Shown: positions 10,570-18,988 of the stretch, one piece after another
Numbering within the stretch: the first letter of the stretch is position 1
Layout: each line of letters begins with the position of its first letter
NCBI GenBank assembly: GCA_913058255.1
Contig: CAJXQU010000001.1
Span: 62,001 to 126,000, forward strand
Direction: 5' to 3'
DNA from: an uncultured Pseudomonadota bacterium
GTDB taxonomy: Bacteria > Pseudomonadota > Gammaproteobacteria > CAJXQU01
DNA: 64,000 nt
Translations under genes and position numbers: made by a program
Notes under the pieces: generated by a model
Told to the model about the DNA's origin: nothing
Database searches by the model: none
Seen by the model: only the letters and a program-made list of their open reading frames with translations

Positions 10570-10725
10570 ATGCAAGAAAAAATCAAGCTAGTTTCAAGTG
10601 CTGGTACAGGTCATTACTACACGACGACTAAGAACAAGCGCAACGTTCCTGACAAGATGGAAATGAAAAAATACGATCCTGTTGTACGTAAACACGTGAT
10701 GTATAAAGAAGCCAAGATCAAATAA
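10570..10725 (+). CDS. rpmG: 50S ribosomal protein L33
   Basis: 51 residues beginning [20 protein letters not shown] and ending MYKEAKIK, a textbook L33. It lacks the CxxC pairs of the zinc-binding (C+) form, so it is the zinc-independent type and should not serve in zinc-responsive ribosome remodelling. It follows rpmB by 33 bases with an AGAGGAAAA ribosome binding site, and is followed by a strong terminator. Confidence 0.96.
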   Translation: MQEKIKLVSSAGTGHYYTTTKNKRNVPDKMEMKKYDPVVRKHVMYKEAKIK

Positions 10726-10764
10726 TTCTCGATCCAGTAAGCTTCTAAGCAGAATTATTGAAAG

Positions 10765-10789
10765 AACCGTCTTTTATGACGGTTTTTTT
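10765..10789 (+). terminator. Rho-independent terminator of rpmB-rpmG
   Basis: AACCGTC-TTTTAT-GACGGTT hairpin running into seven T residues, 39 bases after rpmG. Its T-run touches the stop codon of the convergent hydantoinase gene at 10788. Confidence 0.88.
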
Positions 10790-12767
10790 ATGACCGGGAT
10801 TTACTCAGTAAAAGGTTGCCTGTTTGATCTGAGCGGCATTCCCACCCAGACGAAACAAATGTTGTTGATACCGTTTCCATAATAACAGCCGGACCTTTGA
10901 TCAACTGGTTGATTGCCAACTGATGACGCTCCCAAATTGTAACGTCATCCTTTTCAGCGAAAATAGAAACAGAATCTAATGGTTTAGCGCGTGTTTTGTT
11001 CTCAATCGAAGGCAAAGCTAAAACTTCTGATTCACTCGACACGTTAACTCGAATATTAGTGAGTTCAATTTCCATCGCTAACCTATGCCCATATCGTTGT
11101 TCATGTTCTTGATGAAAATGTTCTGAAACGATTTGAATACTTTTTTGCCAAGCAATATTTAACGTAGACGATTGCCCTTTGTAACAAAGATCGAAGCTTT
11201 TACTGATCGTGATACTACTTTCTGACAAACCTTCTTGTAATAAAACCGCTCTGCCTTGTTCTGTAAGTCGCTCAAACTCAGCTTCCAACTCATGTAATTG
11301 AATATCGTTTATCAATACCGCGAGTGTTTTCGATAATTGCCGGCCTGGTTTCGCCGCCAGCATACCTAAAGCCGAGAGCACACCACCATTGGCTGGTACA
11401 AGTGCTGACCTCATATTTAAACTATCAGCCAATTCACAAACATGTAGTCCTCCAGCCCCACCGAAACATACCAGAACAAAATCGTTAGGATCATATCCCT
11501 TTTGCACCGAAATGACTCGCAAAGCACTCGCCATATGCTCATTAGCTATTTTAATCACACCCTCTGCAGCCTCTTCTACTGAACTCAAGCCCAGTTGTTT
11601 CGCAAGTTGTTGCATTGTAGAAACAGCATGCTCCTTATTAATCTGAAGCTTTCCCCCCAGCTTTGTAATAGCTGGTAAACGCCCCAAAATGAGGTTTGCA
11701 TCCGTTACCGTCGGTAGCTTTCCTCCCTGCCCATAACAAACGGGGCCAGGCTCCGCTCCTGCTGATTGCGGCCCAACCTGAAGTAAGCCCCCTTCATCAA
11801 CCCAAGCAATCGATCCACCCCCAGCGCCAATTGTATGAATATCCACCATTGGTACGGAAACAGGATATTCATCGATTTTCCCTTCAGATGTCAGCACAAT
11901 AGCATCATCTATTAATGCAACATCCGTTGAAGTGCCCCCCATATCAAGTGTCATAAGATGTTTATGGCCTGAAAGTTTGCTCACAAATCTCGCTCCTTCC
12001 AAACCTCCAGCAGGCCCCGACAAAAGCAAGTTTACAGCGAATCGACCTGCTTGATCTGCACGACATGTTCCGCCTGAGCTCTGCATAATTGATAACGTAA
12101 CATTTGGCAGTTTTTGCTCCATCCGCTGTAGGTAACCTTGTACCAGTGGGCCTACATACGAGTTAAGCCAAGTTGTTATCCCACGTTCATACTCCCTATA
12201 TTCAGGTAATACCTCAGAAGATATTGAGACAAAGAGGTCTTTGGGTAGCGCGGACTTTATACGCTGCTCTTGCTGATCATCCAAGAATGAAAAAAGTAAG
12301 CTGATCGCGACCGAATCTGGTTTAAGCGATTGAATAGATGAGACTAGCTGTTGAATATCAGCCTCCTTCATATCAACCAACAGATTTCCAGAGGCATCCA
12401 AGCGAGTATCTATTTCTAAGCACAACTCTCGATCAACGAGCGGAGGAACATACAGAGGTGTTAAGTTGTAAAGTTCTCGTCGTGCTTGTCGGCCAATAAT
12501 TAACAGATCACGAAAACCTTTATTCGTCACGAATGCCGTACGTACTCCCTTTCTCTCTAATAAGGCATTCGTTGCAACTGTAGAACCATGGACTAAGCGG
12601 AAGTCCCGTCCTTCTAAGCTCAAGTCCTTAATGCCTTGTAAGATCGCTTTTTCAGGGGCTTCGGGTGTCGATAAAACCTTATGAATCTTTAAAGAAGCTC
12701 CATCGGAGAGCACAAAATCCGTAAAAGTACCGCCAGTATCTATACCCAAATTCAAATTTTTAGTCAT
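10788..12767 (-). CDS. Hydantoinase/oxoprolinase family protein, HyuA-type subunit
   Basis: 659 residues of the ASKHA-fold hydantoinase A/oxoprolinase family. Nucleotide-binding motifs are visible: GIDTGGTFTDFVLSDG at 8-23, LLSGPAGGLEGARF in the middle and MTLDMGGTSTDVALIDD after it, plus the IGAGGGSIAWVD segment. Family members hydrolyse ATP to open cyclic amides (N-methylhydantoin, 5-oxoproline) or, with other subunits, carboxylate ketones. They normally work with a HyuB-type partner, which is absent on both sides here, so substrate and activity are open. Divergent from the ABC cassette with about 50 bases between starts. Confidence 0.85.
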   Translation of the reverse strand: MTKNLNLGIDTGGTFTDFVLSDGASLKIHKVLSTPEAPEKAILQGIKDLSLEGRDFRLVHGSTVATNALLERKGVRTAFVTNKGFRDLLIIGRQARRELYNLTPLYVPPLVDRELCLEIDTRLDASGNLLVDMKEADIQQLVSSIQSLKPDSVAISLLFSFLDDQQEQRIKSALPKDLFVSISSEVLPEYREYERGITTWLNSYVGPLVQGYLQRMEQKLPNVTLSIMQSSGGTCRADQAGRFAVNLLLSGPAGGLEGARFVSKLSGHKHLMTLDMGGTSTDVALIDDAIVLTSEGKIDEYPVSVPMVDIHTIGAGGGSIAWVDEGGLLQVGPQSAGAEPGPVCYGQGGKLPTVTDANLILGRLPAITKLGGKLQINKEHAVSTMQQLAKQLGLSSVEEAAEGVIKIANEHMASALRVISVQKGYDPNDFVLVCFGGAGGLHVCELADSLNMRSALVPANGGVLSALGMLAAKPGRQLSKTLAVLINDIQLHELEAEFERLTEQGRAVLLQEGLSESSITISKSFDLCYKGQSSTLNIAWQKSIQIVSEHFHQEHEQRYGHRLAMEIELTNIRVNVSSESEVLALPSIENKTRAKPLDSVSIFAEKDDVTIWERHQLAINQLIKGPAVIMETVSTTFVSSGWECRSDQTGNLLLSKSRS

Positions 12768-12817
12768 ATTTGCAGTTTTTCCTTTGCAACTTGCTCATAG
12801 ATCAGAATAATACCCCC

Positions 12818-13558
12818 ATGGGAGAAGATTATTCTATTCAGGCCAGTGGCCTAACACGATCATACGGTGGTCGACTTGCAGCGAACAATATAAGCCTTGT
12901 TGTTAAGCCTGGCGAGGTGCTTGGCTTGCTTGGCGTTAATGGCGCAGGTAAATCCACAACCATGGATATGCTGGCAGGTATACAGATTCCCGACAAGGGA
13001 GATGTTTCAATTAGTGGTTATTCACTTACCAAGCAACCTCGGCAAGCGCGCAGACGTTTAGGTTATTTACCTGAGCAACCGCCTGTTTACCCTGAACTTA
13101 CTGTTAATGAATATTTAGGCTATTGTGCGAGACTGCGCCGAATCAAGGCAAAAAAAGTCGCGCCGGCTGTTGAGTATGTTAAGCAGCGATGTGGTCTGGT
13201 AGATGTAGGTCAACGTTTAATCAGGAACCTTTCAAAAGGGTATCAACAACGTGTAGGGATCGCGCAAGCCATCATTCATGAACCCGATATTATTATTCTT
13301 GATGAACCCACTGTTGGGCTCGATCCTGTACAAATCATCGAAATAAGAAAATTAATCCGTGAGCTTGGCCAAAGCCATAGCGTGATTTTATCGACCCATA
13401 TTTTACCAGAGGTATTAAGTATCTGTGATCACGTCACTATCTTACGGCAGGGAAAAGTCGTGCACAATGCACCGATCAGCTCATTTTCAAAAAATGAATC
13501 TCTGGAGCAGCTCTTTATAAAACTGACTTGTAACGATGAAGAAGTACTCACTTCATGA
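12818..13558 (+). CDS. ABC transporter ATP-binding protein, GldA-like
   Basis: 246 residues from the ATG at 12818; an upstream TTG at 12770 would lengthen it but adds residues with no family similarity, so the ATG is preferred. Motifs: Walker A GVNGAGKST (39-47), signature LSKGYQQRVGIAQA (about 138), Walker B IIILDEPTVGLDP (about 157) and the switch histidine in LSTHILPEV. It belongs with the ATPases that pair with ABC-2 permeases and GldG-like proteins. First gene of a four-gene cassette; its last four bases overlap the permease start (ATGA). Confidence 0.88.
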   Translation: MGEDYSIQASGLTRSYGGRLAANNISLVVKPGEVLGLLGVNGAGKSTTMDMLAGIQIPDKGDVSISGYSLTKQPRQARRRLGYLPEQPPVYPELTVNEYLGYCARLRRIKAKKVAPAVEYVKQRCGLVDVGQRLIRNLSKGYQQRVGIAQAIIHEPDIIILDEPTVGLDPVQIIEIRKLIRELGQSHSVILSTHILPEVLSICDHVTILRQGKVVHNAPISSFSKNESLEQLFIKLTCNDEEVLTS

Positions 13559-14292
13559 TTAACACTATCGCAGGAAGAGAATTACGAAGTATTTTCGTCT
13601 CACCATTGGCTTGGACAACACTAGCAATCCTACAATTTCTTTTCGCCTATTTACTCTTCAGCCGAATCGAACTATTCATGCAATACTTACCAAGATTAAG
13701 AACGATGGATGCAGCTCCCGGTATAACTGAAATAGTAGCAATGGGACTATTTTCTATTGCCGGTTTGGTTTTACTGGTTATCACGCCTCTTTTCTGTTCT
13801 CGCGCCCTTGCGGAAGAACGTCGTAGTGGCACATTGAAATTAACCTTGTCTTCACCCGTTTCATTAACCGATATTGTTCTTGGTAAGTTTATTGGCCTGC
13901 TAAGCTTTTTTCTGATCATTATTTTTCTATTGGCCTGCATGGCATTTTCATTAGCACTCGGGGGACCAATAGATTTTCTACAAATTCTGGGGGGTACCTT
14001 AGGCCTCGTTTTATTAACCTCAGCCTGCATTGCTATCGGACTTTTCATGTCGTCATTGACCAATCAGCCCACCGTTGCCGCCATTAGCACTTTTGCATCT
14101 TTATTTTTCCTATGGATTATCAAATGGGATGATGAAAATGTATTAGGTATCACAACCTACCTTTCTATCCAAGAACATTTCAGCTCAATATTATCTGGAC
14201 GGCTTGCCAGTGTTGACGTGATTTTTTTTATTTTAGTAAGCTTTTTCTTTCTCAGCCTCACAATCTGGCGACTCGATTTGGAGCGTAATTAA
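13555..14292 (+). CDS. ABC-2 type permease, GldF-like
   Basis: 245 residues with six predicted membrane segments, a long first extracytoplasmic loop (about 40-60), and the conserved SRALAEERRSGTLKLTLSSP coupling segment (about 82-101) typical of ABC-2/NosY/GldF permeases. It overlaps the ATPase gene by four bases and abuts the next gene with no gap, so the three are translationally coupled. In Bacteroidetes the equivalent GldF acts with GldA and GldG in gliding and secretion; in gammaproteobacteria the exported substrate is unknown. Confidence 0.85.
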   Translation: MINTIAGRELRSIFVSPLAWTTLAILQFLFAYLLFSRIELFMQYLPRLRTMDAAPGITEIVAMGLFSIAGLVLLVITPLFCSRALAEERRSGTLKLTLSSPVSLTDIVLGKFIGLLSFFLIIIFLLACMAFSLALGGPIDFLQILGGTLGLVLLTSACIAIGLFMSSLTNQPTVAAISTFASLFFLWIIKWDDENVLGITTYLSIQEHFSSILSGRLASVDVIFFILVSFFFLSLTIWRLDLERN

Positions 14293-15612
14293 ATGAGACT
14301 AAGTCGACAATTTAATTCACTACTCTTTCCGGTTCTGCTTTTTACCTGTGTCGTGCTTCTAGCTTGGGCAAGCGTACAAAAAATGGTCATAACCGATCTC
14401 ACCGGCAATAGCCGACTTTCATTAACACAACCTAGTGTAGCCTTAATTGAAAAAATGAAAGGCTTGATTGAAATTGATGTTTATGTAAATAGAACCGATC
14501 AATTAGGACAGAAAGTTGAAAAGCTCTTCTCACAATATCAAAAAATAAAACCAGATATTAAGCTCAACTTTATCAGCCCAGAAGAGAATCCCGGCTTGAT
14601 TCGAAAACACAACATTCGCTTTCCTGCTGAAATGTTAATCCATTATCAAGACAAAACTGAACACCTACAAAAGCCATCAGAACAATCCATTACCAATACT
14701 TTAGCCAGCCTTTTTCGCGGTTCTGATCGGTGGTTAGTTTATTTAAATGGTCATGGTGAGCGAGCACCTTCTGGCAAGGCTAATTTTGACCTTGGAACGT
14801 TTGCAAACCATTTACAATCGCGTGGTTTAAAATCACAAATTTTAAATATTTCCGAAACAAAAACTATTCCAGATAATACATCCGTTTTAATTATTGCAAA
14901 TCCAAAAGTTGACCTATTGCCAGATGAGTTTAGCATTATAGAAGAATACCTAGAAAATGGTGGAAGCCTTCTCTGGTTAACGGAGCCGGAACAAAGAAGA
15001 CTCTTTCCAAAACTAGCAAAGTTATTAGAAATAAAATTTCTTCCTGGTGTAATCGTTGATGCCACAGGTCAGTCCTTAAAGATTACACAACCTGATCTGA
15101 TACCAATCATAAAATATTCAGATCATATAGTGACAAAAAACTTTGATCTAACAACACTATTCCCACAAGCAACAGCCATCAAACCTTATAAAACAAATCA
15201 CTGGAAATTTAGCTCCATAATTGTGACCAGTGAGCAGTCATGGAATGAAATGTCCGCGGTAAAAGAGCACGTCGATTATGATAAAAAATATGAAACTCTC
15301 GGTCCTTTGAATATAGCTTTAGCTTTTGAATCCAACAACTCAGCTCAACGTATCATTGTCGTCGGTGAAAGTGACTTTCTTTCTAATCGCTATATCGGAA
15401 ATGGTGGGAATTTAGACCTTGGTATCCGTATGTTAAACTGGTTAGCCGCTGACGATCAGCTGATCACTATTCCAACACGTGTGGCTACCGATCTTGATTT
15501 TGAATTATCCAAAACAAATTCTGCTATTATTGGGCTTGGTTTTTTATACGTCCTTCCATTAATATTTACCATCACTGGATTAATCATCTGGTGGCGACGC
15601 AGATCAAGATAA
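14293..15612 (+). CDS. GldG-like ABC-associated extracytoplasmic protein
   Basis: 439 residues. One membrane helix near the N-terminus (about 10-28) and one near the C-terminus (about 412-432) flank a large domain outside the cytoplasm of the ABC-transporter auxiliary type: IDVYVNRTDQLG and FSQYQKIKPDIKLNFISP (about 59-100), then a Rossmann-like part with VLIIANPKVDLLPDEF and GGSLLWLTEPE. Such proteins always accompany GldA/GldF-like ATPase-permease pairs. Starts immediately after the permease stop. The short basic tail (WWRRRSR) faces the cytoplasm. Confidence 0.82.
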   Translation: MRLSRQFNSLLFPVLLFTCVVLLAWASVQKMVITDLTGNSRLSLTQPSVALIEKMKGLIEIDVYVNRTDQLGQKVEKLFSQYQKIKPDIKLNFISPEENPGLIRKHNIRFPAEMLIHYQDKTEHLQKPSEQSITNTLASLFRGSDRWLVYLNGHGERAPSGKANFDLGTFANHLQSRGLKSQILNISETKTIPDNTSVLIIANPKVDLLPDEFSIIEEYLENGGSLLWLTEPEQRRLFPKLAKLLEIKFLPGVIVDATGQSLKITQPDLIPIIKYSDHIVTKNFDLTTLFPQATAIKPYKTNHWKFSSIIVTSEQSWNEMSAVKEHVDYDKKYETLGPLNIALAFESNNSAQRIIVVGESDFLSNRYIGNGGNLDLGIRMLNWLAADDQLITIPTRVATDLDFELSKTNSAIIGLGFLYVLPLIFTITGLIIWWRRRSR

Positions 15613-15614
15613 AA

Positions 15615-16106
15615 ATGTCGAAACGTACTATTGTTAATTTATTGCTACTGGCTATTGTTGCCACATTAACTGTTTACGTTAAAAAAAATCCCGTGCAAGA
15701 TAATGAAATCACCAACTTCACCCAGTTGGCTGAAAGTGAAGTTAATACCATTGTTATTCAGCGTTCGGATCAAACTCAAATAATTTTAGAAAAAATAGAT
15801 AGTGACTGGCTAATTACCTCTCCAGTAGAAGGGAAAATCCATTTTGAAAAGCTCAGTCTTCTACTAAAAATTCTTGTTCTAAAGAGTCGTCATCAACACA
15901 TAATTACAGAACCGAAACAACTCATACGCTATGATTTAAATAATCCAAAAGTATCCTTATTTCTAAATGATGAACAATTTGATTTTGGAAATACTAACGA
16001 CTTTAATAAACTACGCTATATCCTTCATGATGAGGTGGTTCACTCGGTTAAAGATATTACTTATCATTTATTGATCGATAAACCTGAATCATTTCTGCAA
16101 CCTTAA
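15615..16106 (+). CDS. DUF4340 domain protein of the Gld-like cassette
   Basis: 163 residues from the ATG at 15615, which follows the previous stop by two bases; a GTG at 15591 would overlap the upstream gene and is less likely. It has an N-terminal membrane anchor (about 5-24) and one extracytoplasmic DUF4340-like domain with the recurring pattern IVIQRSDQTQIILEKIDSDW then ITSPVEGK. DUF4340 proteins are usually longer, so this is a compact version. Last gene of the ABC cassette, 23 bases before mutM. Function unknown; its constant company suggests it helps the GldG-like protein. Confidence 0.72.
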   Translation: MSKRTIVNLLLLAIVATLTVYVKKNPVQDNEITNFTQLAESEVNTIVIQRSDQTQIILEKIDSDWLITSPVEGKIHFEKLSLLLKILVLKSRHQHIITEPKQLIRYDLNNPKVSLFLNDEQFDFGNTNDFNKLRYILHDEVVHSVKDITYHLLIDKPESFLQP

Positions 16107-16129
16107 GCTAAAAACCATAGCCTACTACG

Positions 16130-16948
16130 ATGCCTGAGTTACCTGAAGTAGAAACAACAAAACGAGGTATTGCACCTCATATTCTCGACCAAACAATTAT
16201 AAATGTTATTGTTAGAGATCGCCGTTTACGTTGGCCTATACCGGAACAACTACAACTAGAGGCAACTGGCCAAAAGGTCATCTCAATAAAACGACGTGGT
16301 AAATATATTCTGATCGAAACTATTGCTGGTACGATTATTTTACATCTCGGCATGTCAGGAAACCTTCGGATTCTAGCCTCTGATACTCCTCCTAAAAAAC
16401 ATGACCATGTCGACTTTATATTTAACAATAATCAATGTTTACGATTACATGATCCACGTCGATTTGGTGCTTGCTTATGGACCACAGAAGATCCCTTAGA
16501 TCACAAACTATTAAAAGATATTGGGCCCGAGCCTTGGGATGATGCTTTCACAGCCAATATGTTATTTAAGCGATCACGTAATCGAACACTCGCCATCAAA
16601 AACTTTATTATGGATAGTAAAGTAGTTGTTGGTGTTGGAAATATCTACGCAAGCGAGTCTTTATTTCAAGCGGGTATTAATCCTGAAACTCCGGCCGGAA
16701 AAATTTCATTAAACCGTTATAAAAAACTATTTATAGCTATACAGAAAATTCTTGAAAAATCCATTCAGCAAGGTGGTACAACCTTAAAAGACTTCACTAA
16801 TAGTTCCGGACAACCAGGATACTTTAAACAAGAATTACTAGTTTATGATCGTGAAGGCAAACCTTGTGTCAATTGTGAGCGACCCATTTCTAAAGTAGTA
16901 ATCGGTCAACGCTCAAGCTTTTATTGTAATCTCTGTCAAAAAAAATAA
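16130..16948 (+). CDS. mutM: Formamidopyrimidine-DNA glycosylase
   Basis: 272 residues. The mature N-terminus PELPEVETT provides the catalytic proline (residue 2) and glutamate (residue 3); KRRGKYILIE (about 57-66) holds the beta-elimination lysine; the helix-two-turn-helix region is around VVVGVGNIYASESLF; and a C-terminal four-cysteine zinc finger (CVNC ... YCNLC, about 246-270) is intact. It excises 8-oxoguanine and formamidopyrimidines and nicks the abasic site. It probably shares the transcript of the ABC cassette. Confidence 0.96.
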   Translation: MPELPEVETTKRGIAPHILDQTIINVIVRDRRLRWPIPEQLQLEATGQKVISIKRRGKYILIETIAGTIILHLGMSGNLRILASDTPPKKHDHVDFIFNNNQCLRLHDPRRFGACLWTTEDPLDHKLLKDIGPEPWDDAFTANMLFKRSRNRTLAIKNFIMDSKVVVGVGNIYASESLFQAGINPETPAGKISLNRYKKLFIAIQKILEKSIQQGGTTLKDFTNSSGQPGYFKQELLVYDREGKPCVNCERPISKVVIGQRSSFYCNLCQKK

Positions 16949-16977
16949 AAAAGGCCTGCCTTTTTAGGCAAGCCTTT
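16941..16977 (-). terminator. Bidirectional terminator between mutM and epimerase
   Basis: AAAGGCCTGCC-TTTTTA-GGCAAGCCTTT hairpin (about ten pairs, one internal mismatch). On the minus strand it runs into TTTTTTATTTTTTT, a strong terminator for the epimerase gene; on the plus strand the same stem can end the mutM transcript although the following T-run is short. Confidence 0.85.
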
Positions 16978-17010
16978 GAATCAATTACTTATAAAGTTCT
17001 CTAATCGTTC

Positions 17011-18000
17011 TTAGCTTTTTTCTTTCAGCTCTCGATACGATTTATAAGCAGCAATCAGCATGTCTTGATCTCGATCTTGAGGAACCCAGCCAAGCTCTCG
17101 CTCACCTTTAGTCACATCAAGCACACATGTTTCATCTGCAATTAAATATTGCTCAGGGTCCATTATAGGCTTTCCAATTCGATCAAGAATATCCAAAATA
17201 GCTTTAACTAAACCAGCTGGTGTAGGAATTAATATTGACTTACTACCGGCCTCTTTAATCAAAAGACCTAACAGTTCATTTACTGTCGGTGGATTCAATG
17301 AACCTAAGTTATAAGCTTCATTTGGGAATCCAGCTTTTACGCCAGCAATGACTGCTTCGGCACAATCACTGACTGAAATAAACTGATAATAGTTTTTACC
17401 GTTACCAATGGTTGGAACCGGTAAGTTCATATCAACCAGTTTAAAGAGTTTTTCAAGAATACCTAAACGGCCTGGGCCAACAATTAGACGTGGTCGGAAA
17501 ATGGTGATGTTAAAACCTTTTTCACGATACTCTTCACACAATAATTCTGTTTGATATTTAGCTTCACCATATGGGCCAAGCGTTTCTCTTGGATGGTCTT
17601 CTGTACGAGGATTAAATTTCGTATGGCCATAAACCATATCTGTTGTGAAATAAATCATCTTTTTCATGCCTTTCTCTTCTAGGAAAGAAAGTACATTTTG
17701 CGTGCCTGTATACAGCGCTTCCCAGAAATAATCATGTCGATCGCCACGTGGCAAGATAGGTACGAGCAGTTTTGCTGCAAAGTGATAAACAGCATCGTCT
17801 GGATCAATTTCTAATGACTCAAAACATGTCTTATTTGTTACATCAAACATAATATAGGTAACTAACGATTTATCATCATAAATACCTGTACTCATTGTTT
17901 GTTTTAAATCGAGGACAAGAACCTTCTCGCCCTTTGCAACTAGCTTCTTAGTCAACTCTGTTCCTAAGAATCCATCACCACCAAATATAATATGTTTCAC
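17011..18000 (-). CDS. NAD-dependent epimerase/dehydratase (extended SDR)
   Basis: 329 residues of the extended short-chain dehydrogenase family acting on nucleotide sugars. The cofactor motif GGDGFLG sits at 8-14, FAAKLLV-type strand at about 74, the catalytic Thr/Tyr/Lys region as FTTDMVYG (about 120) and YGEAKYQTE (about 143-151), and substrate-side residues at RPRLIVGPGRLG. The exact substrate cannot be named. It lies about 100 bases after an ArnE/EamA-like transporter, suggesting a role in making or exporting a modified lipid-linked sugar, which is inference from neighbours only. Confidence 0.85.
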   Translation of the reverse strand: MKHIIFGGDGFLGTELTKKLVAKGEKVLVLDLKQTMSTGIYDDKSLVTYIMFDVTNKTCFESLEIDPDDAVYHFAAKLLVPILPRGDRHDYFWEALYTGTQNVLSFLEEKGMKKMIYFTTDMVYGHTKFNPRTEDHPRETLGPYGEAKYQTELLCEEYREKGFNITIFRPRLIVGPGRLGILEKLFKLVDMNLPVPTIGNGKNYYQFISVSDCAEAVIAGVKAGFPNEAYNLGSLNPPTVNELLGLLIKEAGSKSILIPTPAGLVKAILDILDRIGKPIMDPEQYLIADETCVLDVTKGERELGWVPQDRDQDMLIAAYKSYRELKEKS

Positions 18001-18106
18001 GTCAATTTCACCAATAATGTTTTTAACAAAAAAATTAAGTTGTCTATTTTAAAGTCTAGCCGATCTTCATCAATAAGGTTCGTGACTTAGATCAACGACT
18101 ACTTAC

Positions 18107-18475
18107 TTAACTACGTCCTACGCAGGCGACACCCAAGCAAATTAATAAAACACCTAAAATGCGCCAAAAATCTACACTCTCAGATAACACGAAATGTCCC
18201 CATGCTGTTACAAGAACAAACGATAATCCCAAAAATGGATATGCATAACTAATATCAACTCTCGATAACACGACAAGGTGTGAACCCATGCTGATGGCCA
18301 TAACCACTAACCCACCAATGACGTATTTATTAAAAACGATATCGAAAAAAGCCCCTATGATGCCCGAACCTGTCATATCAAACTGTTGTATCGAGGTCAT
18401 GCCTTTTTTTAATAAAATTTGTGACCCAAAGTTTGTAAAAACCGTAAAGAGGATCAGGGGTATAAATTTACTCAT
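18107..18475 (-). CDS. EamA/ArnE-like small membrane transporter
   Basis: 122 residues with four predicted membrane helices, the size and pattern of small multidrug-resistance/ArnE-ArnF flippase subunits. SQILLKKGMTSI (about 18-29) and VDISYAYPFLGLSFVLV (about 73-89, the SMR-like YAYPF motif) are the diagnostic parts. ArnE/F relatives flip undecaprenyl-phosphate-linked sugars; small EamA proteins also accompany glycosyltransferases in lipid modification. The start codon overlaps the end of a short coding remnant, and an epimerase follows downstream. Confidence 0.72.
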   Translation of the reverse strand: MSKFIPLILFTVFTNFGSQILLKKGMTSIQQFDMTGSGIIGAFFDIVFNKYVIGGLVVMAISMGSHLVVLSRVDISYAYPFLGLSFVLVTAWGHFVLSESVDFWRILGVLLICLGVACVGRS

Positions 18476-18810
18476 AATTATTTAATCCATTATTCTTATT
18501 TTTAAGGTATTCATTAAGTTCGACCTCTAGAACACCCTTAGCCCTCATCCATGAAAACTAAAAATATTAATTTCAGCCACGATTACAGTGACTTCTGTGA
18601 TTGACTGACTCCCAAATCAGTTATGGGCACCCAGAAATTTCCTATCTTTTAGTCTAGACCGAGAGCTATCTTTTCAATATCGGCTTTAACCATAATTTCT
18701 ATAGGCAATTATTCTCGACTGAGAACTATTTCTCTACCTTTAGACCCCATTAGATCGAGAAAGGCATCATAGGGGAATTTATGGTGATCAGCCAGATCAT
18801 TTAACAAACC
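18468..18810 (-). pseudogene. Degraded coding sequence upstream of the EamA-like gene
   Basis: No intact gene lies between the EamA-like gene and fxsA, yet the minus strand reads like broken protein. From about 18810 one frame gives HHKFPYDAFLDLMGSKGRE then, past a single TAA, EIMVKADIEKIALGLD. A different frame gives a 26-residue end starting at ATG 18548 (RAKGVLEVELNEYLKNK) whose stop at 18468-18470 overlaps the next start, as expected for the last gene of a coupled pair. I read this as a decayed gene, perhaps for a glycosyltransferase or methyltransferase partner, but no family is recognisable. The alternative is chance open frames. Confidence 0.3.
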
Positions 18811-18932
18811 TTAACTGAAATGATATTTTATTAATGTAATCAATATGAAAGCTCGTGTTTTAAAACATTTCAACAGCTTCTTTCAGAAAATCAACTCTTT
18901 GAGAATAGAACAATAAAAATTTGCTCCTAACC

Positions 18933-18961
18933 CTTGAATAAAGCTATTGTGACACCATATA
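18933..18961 (+). promoter_or_regulatory. Sigma-32-like promoter of fxsA
   Basis: CTTGAAT (18933-18939), 13 bases, then CACCATATA (18953-18961) closely follow the sigma-32 pattern CTTGAAA-N13-15-CCCCATnT, 27 bases before the fxsA start. The same stretch can be read as a weaker sigma-70 promoter (TTGAAT, 18 bases, TATAAA). Confidence 0.5.
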
Positions 18962-18988
18962 AAAATTACACTTACTCACAGGATATCT

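Noticed and set aside
12770-12817. TTG-initiated extension of the GldA-like ATPase
   Set aside because: Extra residues do not resemble ABC ATPases and the extension nearly abuts the divergent start at 12767; the ATG at 12818 fits the family.
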